DNA of 64,000 nucleotides from Apostichopus japonicus (taxonomy: Eukaryota > Echinodermata > Holothuroidea > Aspidochirotida > Stichopodidae): positions 31,943,398-32,007,397 of the forward strand of contig NC_092577.1 in NCBI RefSeq assembly GCF_037975245.1, given 5' to 3'. This document shows positions 10,545 to 22,500 of the stretch, in pieces. Under the pieces are notes generated by a model. The model saw nothing but the letters and a program-made list of their open reading frames with translations. It was not told the DNA's origin and did not search any database. Positions within the stretch are counted from its first letter, which is position 1. The number at the start of each line of letters is the position of its first letter. A program made the translations under genes and the position numbers.

Positions 10545-13500
10545 CTATTCTGCTACGATGACGTCGATGGGCGGCCTGAACCTCCAAAGTCTACCACTCT
10601 TGACATCTTGCGGCGAGTCCGGCAAATCGTCGGTGGCCTTCCTCTGGAGACAGGTTAAAGTTATCTTGTAATGGCCGGGATACAAGTACGTGAATGTACA
10701 TACGTGAGAAGGGAGGGTTGCAGCCGACAACTGGAAGAGAAGAGAAAAACAAATTCGTTTTATAGTAATAATAAGTAATATTTATACAAAATAAAATAAA
10801 ACTGTTAGCAAACTGCTTATCCACTAGAGAGCCTGTGTAATAGAATGTGTAAAAGTAAGTTGGCCTAACGTTTCGATCCTAGCAGGATCTTCTTCAGAGG
10901 CTAAAAAAGAGAAAAGCCTCTGAAGAAGATCCTGCTAGTATCAAAACGTCAGGCCAACTTTTACGTAATATTTATACAGCGCATTATCAGCAAAGCAGCT
11001 CAAAGTGCTTTATAAATGTAAAACCGAAAAACAAATAGTAACAAAAACTTAAATATTAAATATATAGAACCAATAAGGCATAAAATGTAAAAGCCTCAGC
11101 AACAATAAAACAACCGTACTAAACGATAGTAAAAAAAGCCCTAAACGCATATAGTCCAATACAAATTCAGAGTATGAAAATAGTAAAATAGCTATAAAAC
11201 AAGAATACACAAAAGATTAAATCATAGTCAATGTTTAAATATAAATAAGTATGAGAAACAATAGTACAGTAAGACTGTACTATTTTTTTTTTAATACTGA
11301 AAATTATACTGAAAATTATCAAGGATATAATATCTATCAAACGCAACCAAAGAGATTACATTCATGTTGAACAGCTCCCCCTACACGAGTGAGAAAATTA
11401 TGCTGTTTCTTTCGAAGATATTCAAGTTTCAAACGCTTATACACCTCAACACAGGGAATTAACATTTACTGTTTTCCGACCCCGTTTTAATGAAAGCTTT
11501 AGGTAGACAGGACCTTGGAGGAAAGGGGAAAGGGGTGGTCAGGGAGGAGAGGAGAGGGTATTTTGAGGGAGTGGCTCCAAGAGGTTGGGAAACCATGTTC
11601 TAGAATGCCTTATGATTTTTTTTTACAGTAAGATTGTAATATTGAAGTTCTTATATTCATTAACGGCCTCTAGCATATGGCAAATATGCAAAAGAAAAAG
11701 AATACAGGATAAATATTGTCCAGCTTGATGGCACAAGATAAGTGACATTCCCTACTGGTTGTTAAGGCAATGTGAAGCCCTATCTTCAAACAGTCTTGCA
11801 TGGGAGAGTGTGTACATGCCTACAGCTTTGCTGACTTTTTAATAGAAAATATACAAGGTCCTACTAACAAATGTGGAACCAAAACAAAATAATACAGCCA
11901 ACATGCATAGCTACCAGAGAAGCGATAGCGTATCTCTTAAAACTTTTCTTCAGACGCACCATTTGGAATTGACTCTGGAAGCACCCCACGCATAAAATAC
12001 TCTCAGAAATGTCTGGAGTCACAGCACCGTTGCAATTATCTTGGAATGGACAAACTTCAAACTGGACCGTGTCTGAGTGGGCATCTAAAAAAGGGACGAA
12101 GATAAAGCTGGATAAACTGACAGAAAAATCTAAATGACAACATTGTAAGCAACAAGAGATAAACTTTGAGCTCTTCTAGCTCAAAATCTAAATGGTCATA
12201 GTGGCAAAAGTTGAATGTGCTGTGATAGCCCCAGTCATCAGCTATCATATGGTGGGTAGGACATGTCAGTTAAAAACTTGTCAATTAATATCTACGCTCC
12301 ATCCACCTTGGAAAATGACAAGTTTATGTGTGTAAGTTGTCCATGGGGAGCAATTAATTTTTGTGTTACACCTTTATTGTTATAATTGGGTTGCTTCACA
12401 CAGCTGCTGTATGCCTGTGGACATGGACACCAATTATAACAAACCTAATTATGGAACCCATCAGTACCCAAACCTAGGATTAAATATGTGCTCCTTTTGA
12501 AAAATTGACAAGGAGTCAATCGAGACACCTTTTTTGGGACTGCTACGTAACGGCCAATTTTTATCCTTAATGTCGAAATGCGTATCTTAAAATAAGCAAT
12601 TCTTTTTCTCCAAACAAGATATCTTTTTCGGTTTTGGCAACGCTTACTGTCACCCTTACAACTTTTTAATTATCCACTGATACAGAAATCTTAAACAGTT
12701 ACCTATTGCAAGTGTTACAATGAATATCACATAATCATTACCTACAGAAGGTGTTACAGAAATCTTAAACAGTTACCTATTGCAAGTGTTACAATGAATA
12801 TCACATAATCGTTACCTACCGAAAGTGTTACAGAAATCTTAAACAGTTACCTATTGCAAGTGTTACAATTAATATCACATAATCGTTACCTACAGAAGGT
12901 GTTACAGAAATCTTAAGCAGTTACATATTGCAAGTGTTACAATGAATATCACATAATCATTACCTACAGAAGATGTCACAGAAATCTTAAACAGTTACAT
13001 ATTGCAAGTGTTACAATCAATATCACATAATCGTTACCTACAGAAGGTGTTACAGAAATCTTAAACAGTTACCTATTGCAAGTGTTACAATTAATATCAC
13101 ATAATCGTTACCTACAGAAGGTGTTACAGAAATCTTAAACAGTTACCTATTGCAAGTGTTACAATGAATATCACATAATCATTACCTATCGTAGGTGTCA
13201 CAGAGACCTTAAACAGTTACCTATTGCAAGTGTTACAATTAATAAGGGGTTAATCAACGGTCTAGCGTGCGTTACTCACAGGATTAATGCACGATCGGGG
13301 GATAATGCAAGCGATGCACGAGGGCGGAGCCCGAGTTCATCCAGCGATAGCATTAACACCCGGAGTGCATTAATCATGTGAGTAACGCACGCTAGACCGT
13401 TGATTAACCCCGTTCATTCATACACTACCATTTGTGTGGGGGAAAAATCATAAAACAAAACATTTTTGGTTACATATAACCAAAGATTTATTAAAGTGAT

Positions 13501-16500
13501 GCCCCGTAATTTCACCGTGCGTTACTCACAGGATTAACCACGGTCAGCTGACCTGAATGGACCAATAGGATTTAGGAATCTTTACTAGGTATGAATGAAT
13601 ATCACATAATCGTTACCTACAGAAGGTGTTACAGAAATCTTAAACAGTTACCTATTGCAAGTGTTACAATGAATATCACATAATCATTACCTATCGTAGG
13701 TGTCACAGAGACTCTCATACTGATAGTCTCGCCCACCAGTATGTGAAAGGTATCGTGTGGATAAAATGATGAACCGTTCATCTCTAAATGCCACTCGATA
13801 GGACAGAAATCAATGTTGTCCAGCATGGATTCTGAAATGCTAATCTCAGCTGTAGATGCAAACCCTTCCTTCTCCAGAGCATGGTAAAGAAAAGTGAGTC
13901 AAAGAAAGTAGGTAGACTAAATATTTAAAGAAAAAAGGAAGGAAACCTCCGGAATGAAGAACATGACCCCGCTTCATTATTAATCCAGGCTGCAACTTTA
14001 ACATGTGCAAATCAAAGGTGCTAATGGGACACTTGCCTATCCACACAGTCTTATTGAATTAGTGTTATAATATCTTGCATGATCGTTACAAAAATGGTTA
14101 AACCTCAAATGTCAATTTTGGTGAACAAGAAACCCTGCTTGACAGGGAGTAAAGAAGAAAAACATCAAGAGGGGAACACGCCTCTGTTATGATCAATAAT
14201 ACAGACGTAGTAATTTTTTAGCTCCTACCTCTCCTCTTCCCCTGTTGGTTTCTTTCTTTCTTTTCTCCATCCCTTGTCTACTAATCCCCTACATCTATCT
14301 CTTTGTGTTCACCATGCTCATTAACCTGTCTGTATTCTGTGCTAGGATCGAAACGTCAGGCCAACTTACTTTTACACATTCTCTTACACAGGCTCTCTAG
14401 TGGATAAGCAGTTTGCTAACAGTTTTATTTCATTTTGACGTAGTAATTTAAGCGACATGTATGGTTAAAATTTGCTACAGTCTTCGTGATAACGACGACA
14501 CACGGCGATGAAGAGGTCGTTAATTATTTAGTAAAGGATATACATTGCCACCTGATGTCCACGAGACTGGCTAGTTGTTGTGCATAAAGTTCGTTGACCA
14601 CTTGATAAAAACCTCTCAGGGTCGATGGCTTCCCTCCTTTAGAATTCACGCCGTCCACTGAAAACCTGTCCACGGTTATTGCCAATCTGTGGATATACAT
14701 GCATGAATAAGAGATTGAATTTTGTCTTTGTTGTTTCAAAAATAAAATAATATTAGTTTTACCCCCCCCACCCCCTCCCAAAAAAAAAATAATAATATGG
14801 TACAAATTATGATTTTTCATATTTGGTTTATAAAGGAGAATGAAGACTATCAAAGCATTTCTCCATCCCACACATGAGCATTAGATGCATTTACTTAACA
14901 CTCAAAAGTAAACACTTTGCTTAAACACAGAGAGCATTGTGGTCAAGTGGTTAAGGCAGTAGACTGGTGATCTAAGGATTACAGGTCCGAGCCCTGGCCA
15001 GATCATTGCGTTGTGTCCTTGGGCAAGGCACTTTATCTCCATTGCCTATCTTCACCCAGGTGTATAAATGGGGACTTGCGAGGTAACTTGTATATATAGT
15101 TGCGTGCGCCGGTTTCTGGCTGCACCCTATGGGAAGTCCCCTGGGGACACGTGGTTGTGGTTCACTGTGGTGTGGCGTGTAGGTGTGACAAGTTACCAAT
15201 GACCAAGGCTAAGTTGTACACGCTATGGTACATTTAGCGCCTTTGAACAACTTCTGTTGAATTTGGCGTTATATAAATGTCTTCTGATTGATTGATTGAT
15301 TGAACACAAATCGAACCAGTGACATCAGCAATACAAATCCTGGTGCTCTACCAATGGAGCAAGCCTGGGCTCTCTCTGTGGTAAACCATTTTGACCGTTT
15401 GTGACAGATTTTCCAGACAGAAAGAAAATTAGAGAAACAAGAACAAAAGATCAGGAAATGTCAAGAACAGATTGGGCCATTCACAAGTAGTAGATATCGC
15501 AGGAAAAATGTGATTCAAATTGAGTAAGGGCTAGAAATGTCACCTTTTACATGCCCTTGTCTCCAGAAGGAGATTATTCCCTTCACCGTATTGCACTGTG
15601 ACCTCGTGAGAAGTAGCGTTTATCACATCCAGCAAGAGATGAAACTGCCTGGGACTGCATTATAGAGAAGAAGATGAATAATAGCAAGACGAAATGGTGA
15701 AAGATACCTTAAACTAAAATATTTTATTAATGATATTTTTTTGAGGGGGAAGGGGGATTTAAATCTTATGTCAGACCACACCCATTACCTTTACCAATAT
15801 TTCCAAATCTTTACTACCAAGTAGCCCACCCACAATCTGAAGAAGAAGAAACAAATATTACATGCAAGCACTTAAGAAAGATTCATTGAATATGGTGGAC
15901 TGTTTGATAGGTAACATCAAATGTCCAAGATACAATTTTTTTATGTGTATATTTTTGTTTTACGTCTACAGTAGGGTCTGGTGTGAACATGTCAAAACAG
16001 AAGCATTTCAATGAACCAACTTGGCTTTGTCTAACTGTTTAAGGGGCAGGTCGAGAGTGGGTTTGGTGTGAACATGTCAAAACAGAGGCATTTCAATTAA
16101 CCAACTTGGCTTTGTCTCACAGTTTGGGAGGCAAGTCTAGATTGTTGTTTGGTGTGAACATGTCAAAACAGAGGAATTTCAGTTAACCAACTTGGCATTG
16201 TCTAACTGTTTAATTAAGGGGCAGGTCGAGGGTGGGTCTGGTGTGAACATGCTATAAAGTGTGACTTACTCTGATGCTGGTAGTGTTGTCCAATGCATGA
16301 ATGCTATAGAGGGTTTGATTTCTGCTCGTAGCAGTAGGGTTGTTATCCTGCAATAATCTTCCGTGCCACCCTCTCCACCCCTGTAGCGAAATTTCAGAGT
16401 TGCTTCGATAATCTGCGAGGAGAAAAGAGAAGAAATAGTCAAAAGGTTGAAGATCCCGACCAACTTTTAGAAGCTAAAGATAAAAATTTACGTAAATAAA

Positions 16501-19500
16501 TTATAAAAAAAAAGTGGTGTAAAATTAACATAACGACCAGTGGCATATCCTTCCAAACGGTCTGTTTATGATTAAAAGCAAAAAGACATTTTTAAAATCC
16601 TGAAAATGTTCTTCTTACACGTCAGCATAATCTGTAATATTTAAACATGTTGCAATCTTTATTCAAAGAGAGGCAATTGCATCTTGTTACACAAAAATTA
16701 AAAGGAAAGCAGGAACCAACCTTGAGTAGCATTTCTGCATCAAAGTTGTGTGGAAATGATGGATTATAACTCGTCTCTAAGAACATTGTGGACGGTGGCT
16801 TTTTAGACTTCCCGTACTGCTTCAAGTCTTGCAGTTTCCGCGGCGTGGGAGTTGTAGGAAAGTTGACTGCAATTTACAGAGAAGACAGAGAGAAGAGATT
16901 TTATAAACTATATCTGGAAAGAACTAATGGACATAATCAGGGAAGGGGGAGGGGTTTTGTAGAACAAGAAAAAGAGATGGGAGGGAGGGAGCGGAGAGGA
17001 GGGGGATGCGGAAGGGGGTACACTCAAGTAATGGTAGGCAGTTTATGGGGCTCGACTAAAAGTGGGTAGCAACAAAGTTCCAGTGGGCCGTATTATAGTG
17101 GACGTCCGAAAATTATCTAAAAATTTTCAAAGCTTGCCAAAGTAGATCCATTAAGTTTTCTTTCTTATTGCAAAGTCCACGGGCATTATAGTTTTCACAC
17201 ATTCTGAGCATCAACTAAGAGAGGTGGGATTTGGTGTTTCAGCCCCCCCCCCATGACGTTACACAGCTGATGGCCCTTTCCCCTACCCCTAACCATTTGT
17301 ATCGCGACACTGAGGATGGTTAAAAGTGACTCAATCACTTCTTCCTGACCCTGGCCTGACACAGAGCCATTATTCCCTGTTCCAACACCCTCTAGTATGA
17401 CGGGACCAGTCTTGATTAGTCGGTACTCACCAGGCGACGAAGGGGTGCTGCTGTCATTGCTTACAAAGTTTCCCATTGCTTTAATGTACAGTGTAAAAGA
17501 TATATGGTGACCGGGTTCCAGGGGAAGCTGTGTCAGTATGTTCTGTTCACTCCATGTGAAGACTTCTTGTACAGCTAAAGAAATAAAAAAAAATTAAAAA
17601 TAGAAAAATATCTGACCACAGCAAGATGGATTTTTTCATATTTTGTTTTTATAAGCACCTCAAATAAAAGACTGTAAATTGACATGGATAACTTAAAGAC
17701 AAATGTTCAGAGGAGGAGCAGAGAGAAAATATGGGATGGAAAAGTTCCGATTTTGACAGAGTAATAGAGGCTTACCCTCGTCGTCTTCTTCCAAGAAGAT
17801 ATCGATGGCCTCCACCGGAATCTTGCCGCTGTTTGTCAGTTTGACCTCGCACTCACAGCTGTGAAGCAATGATCATAATGATGATGAATATGGATAGGTT
17901 TGACACATAATATCAGTGCACAATAAGAATTGATAGACTACAAATATTGTAATGTACACTTAGATCAATCTGGCTATGTCTGCAATAATTCACTCACTGA
18001 TCCCCCCCCCCTCCCACCTCAGTATCCTCTTGCTAAATAACTGCCCTCTTCTTATCTCATAATCCCCTCCCCATATTACTTTCTTGTGACTATCCCATCC
18101 TCTCATTAACCACTCCCTCATTTCACTCCTCATTACCGCCTGCACCTTGCCCCTCCCCTAATTCCCCATCCTTATTCCCCTCTCCTCAGTTCCCCCTCTC
18201 CTCTTTCCCCATCTCCTCACCACCCCTCTCCTCATTCCAACTCTCAGCATTCCCTTCTCCTCATTCCCCCTCTCCCCATTATCCTCTCCTCTCACCCCCT
18301 CTCCTCATTATCCTCTCCTCTTACCCCCTCTCCTCATTCTCCTCTCCTCATTGCCCCTCCTCATTCCCCCTCTCCTCAATCCCTTCTCCTCACTCCCTTC
18401 TCCTCACTCCCTTCTCCTCACACCTCTCTCCTCAACCCTCTCATTGCCCCTCTCCTCATTCCCCTCTCCTCACTCCCCTCTCCTCATTATCCTCTCCTCT
18501 CACCCCCTCTCCTCATTCCCCCTCTCCTCATTATCCTCTCCTCTTACCCCCTCTCATCATTCTCCTCTCCTCATTATCCTCTCCTCTTACCCCCTCTCCT
18601 CATTCTCCTCTCCTCATTGCCCCTCTCCTCATTCCCCCTCTCCTCACTCCCTTCTCCTCACTCCCTTCTCCTCACACCCCTCTCCTCAACCCTCTCATTG
18701 CCCCTCTCCTCATACCCCTCTCCTCATTCCCCTCTCCTCATTCCCCTCTCCTCATTCTCCTCTCCTCATTATCCTCTCTCATCATTATCCTCCCCATTGC
18801 ACACAATGTCAAGCACTAATGTTCACAAATATGTTATTTTCTTGTTATATGGTCCAATGACGATAGGTTTAGAGCCTTGAGAGAGTCGGATACTTCTGCA
18901 TTTATCATTTTTTGGAAGAATAAGCTCACAATAGGAACCGAACCAAAAAACAACTAGATTCGGCTGGCAGGCAGCGAGAAAAAGGCTTAACAAGAAGAAG
19001 AATAATGACATAACTGTAAATCTGCAGTAACTGTCAGTCCAAAAAAAAGAGAAAAATCTCTGTTTTGATTGACAATTGTCACTCAAACTTTACCTTTCTC
19101 CGGCCATCAATGAGACATAAGCGGAACAACTGACGCTGCCCTCCTTCTGGTCCAAACTGAGGAACTGTGTAGCTTTGGGGAGAGTGGTCGAGACCTTCAT
19201 AAGGGGTAGGGGTGGAACCACGTTGACCAGAATGTGTGGTTTGTCAATTGCTGGTAGGGATGCTAATCGGCAATGACTTTCAACTCCGATAATGTTTGTA
19301 GTATAACCTGTACGGGAAATCAATAATAATATATTTCTTTCAGCATTTTGGATGTTGACTGATGACAAAATTGGTACGACCCAATTGAATCAGCAAACCG
19401 AATACTGAAGAAAAATCCCCCCTCCCAATTTTGTGTTTGTTGTTTATAGATGATGACAATTCAGTTTTACAATATATAAATATTCACTAAGAAAGAGGAG

Positions 19501-22500
19501 ACTGTCAGCCTACATCACTGCCAGGCATATATACCAAGTAAGTGACTGATTGGCTTACAAACAACTGTTACAGTCTCCTTGGACACCTAAAGGCACTACA
19601 ATAGTATATGAAGAAACAACAGATACATCTCAAATAGGGTGAACTTTACAGATATCAGATTACAAAAAGATACAGCAGATTCATAAATCAAAACCTTTCA
19701 AAGCTTTCTTACATTCCTGGTTTATAAATTGCACTTTCCTGTCACAGCTAACATTTGAAGTACTTATTCTGTTTCAATAACCTGCGACGTGGTCACATGC
19801 TATTGCGACAAAAGTTACACTGCATTATGTTGGAATCAATCACTGTTAATCACTCGATTGCTACAGGCACTAAAAGATGATTGCGTAGTAAAAAGCAAGC
19901 CACTTACTGCCGGACTAAAAATTCCCCGCCTAAACTAAACCGTTGTAACATGGACAATTGTGGATAGTCCAGCAGTGCGCATGTGCTCGAGTCTAACACT
20001 GATCAAGATTTTGCGAGTTTCGGGTCGCGTTGGATCCGGGAATCTCAACATGTAGGGTTTCCTGACTGACTGACGGACTGGCTGTGTGCAGCAGTTCACC
20101 AATAAAACTGTCCAGCGTCGGCAAATGTAACCAATTAAGGGAAATCATTTTTCGTAGTGACCCTTTTAACATGCAAGAAAGACATTCGTTGTCCGCACTT
20201 ACCTTGTTGACGAGTTCAGCGTGCCAGATTCAACTGTGAGTTTGTTGCTCTCAGCGACGATCGAAAGTAACAACGGTCGAATTTGAGTAGGGTGGCAATT
20301 TTGTGCGGGCATTGTGCGCTGCGGGCTTAAACACAACTTGCTAGATTTTGCAATTTATTTTTGTAAAAATCAATATTTTATTTGTGTTCTTACCTGTAAT
20401 TTTGAGAGTACCCTGTGATTTAGGTGTGCCTAGGATGGAAACAGTGTGTATCCCAGAACCACAGGGGAGAGTAATGGATGCTGGTATGGAATCAAAACTT
20501 GGACCTTCAGTCAAAAAACCCTTTAAAACAAAAACGAGAACAGTATAAAGAAGCATTTTTTGAACAATTTGAAGTTGAAACAATTTGAAGTTGAAACAAT
20601 TTGAAGTTGAAACAATTTTTAAAATTGGAGTGTTAGCTCAGTGGTTAACTTGAAACAAAGTTCGGCGTCATTCGGATCTTAAAACAAAGTTCGGCAACAT
20701 TCAGAACTTAAAACAGAGTTTGGTGTCATTTGGAACTTAAAACAGAGTTTGGTGTCATTTGGAACTTAACATAGAGATCGGCGTCATTCGGAACTTAAAA
20801 AAAAAGTTTGTGTCATTCAGAACTGAAAACAAAGTTCGGTGTCATTCGGAACTTAAAACAAAGTTCGGTGTCATTCGGATCTTGAAACAAAGTTTGGCGT
20901 CATTAGGGACTTGAAACAAAGTTTGGCGTCATTCGGAACTTAAAAAAAAGTCCATTGTCAATCGGAACTTAAAACAAAGTTTGGTGTCATTCAGAACTTA
21001 AATGAAAGTTCATTGTCTTTCGGAACTTAAAATAAAGTCCATTGTCAATCGGTTATTCCCAAAGATACCTTTGACAAAATTTGCAGCATTTAACTGCCGA
21101 TTTAAGTAAAGATTTTTTTATATAGATGTTGGCCCTTTCTTTCAAAACTTACCAGATTTCCAACTTTCAGTTCAAATGGCAAAGGATTGAAAACTTCCAT
21201 TGAGACTTCACATACATCACCCGCTACCCACTTGAACGCTAAAGCAAATAAAGAAAGAAAGAAAAGAAAGGCAGGTGATGGCAGGTGAAGTAATAAACTA
21301 CTTTATATATCAGAAATTATTTTATCAAAATTTATGAAGGTTATCAATCCCTGAGATAATTTTTACTTTATCTACCACTCTTCACTGTACACTGCATGCA
21401 ATAGTCCAAATCAACCATACTGAAAATATGAAATAATTCTGAACCCGTATATCTAATAGAAACAGACAATCCATACAGCTGGGACACTGTCATTACAAGT
21501 CATTATGGGGACTCGAAAGTACAGATTATTAAAATTAGCCCAGACTTGGTGAATTCCTCGGCTATTAAAACAAACGTTTGGGGTCACTCGGTCAAACTTG
21601 GAACCTTTGAACAAACGATACGCACATTCAAAATGTGTGATATGGATTTGGGAATAGCAAAAGTGTTGCGGCCGGGCGTATCGGGGTTTTCTTTCTTTGA
21701 TTTTTTGCATTTTTATATTTCTGATGTTATATTAGATAAACTTGATAACTCACAAACCATCGACTTCTTCTTGTAAGGATCTTCTCTGGTTTGAAGAGGG
21801 GAATATATAAAGGGACTAGATGAAGTATCTGGAGATAACAAAGCGCTCTTTCTTCTGATAACGTGAGGTGAAAGTTGACTTGAAAGAGGTAGTAGTCTGA
21901 ATGATCTGAAGAAAATAATAATATCAAATCATCAAAATCTTTCAACTTTTTCTGAAACTTACGACTTTTTTTATTTTTTTATTATTGTCATCTTTAATGA
22001 GGGTAGTCCTGCTCAGTGTAGAAGCAATGCTTTCCAGAGGAGCCCTCAAGCGACTGAGTGGGGTCTTTGAACACAGCTGATACCTGTAAGGTGTACCTTG
22101 CAACAAAAACTTGCGATTATACTCCATTACACCACGAATCTCAAGAAAAATCAAACTTGAATAGATTTAAAGGTTCCCTCAAAAACAAAGAGAAGGTGCA
22201 ACACAATGTCCTTCATTGTAATGGTGGGTTGGCTTTGTGTTAATCATAATTGCTGCATTTTTACATCACCTTTGAGTAAGGTATTTTACACTACAAGAGA
22301 CAGGCCAACATAATGGCAAAATGCTTATTAAAGTATGATCATAATTCAGCTTTATAAATATCTCAAATCCACAATTCTTAGTAGGAAACACCACCGGTCT
22401 TCACCAGAGTTTTAGGAAACAACAGAAGCGAAAAAAAGTTAGCTTATCATCGACCCTGCACCATCTTCTAACCAAAGGATGACAAACATTTGCCAGTTCA

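Noticed and set aside
10789..14436. One large transposon bounded by inverted copies A and B
   Set aside because: Each copy has its own different target duplication and the interval contains TRAPPC9 exons 20 and 21, so they are two independent insertions.
14940..15015. Functional tRNA genes at the SINE heads (also 46725 and 61183)
   Set aside because: A and B boxes are visible, but the sequences run directly into SINE bodies and tails and do not close a proper acceptor stem.
18351..18860. 169-codon frame rich in Pro, Leu and Ser
   Set aside because: Translation of the CT-rich simple repeat; no codon-level constraint.
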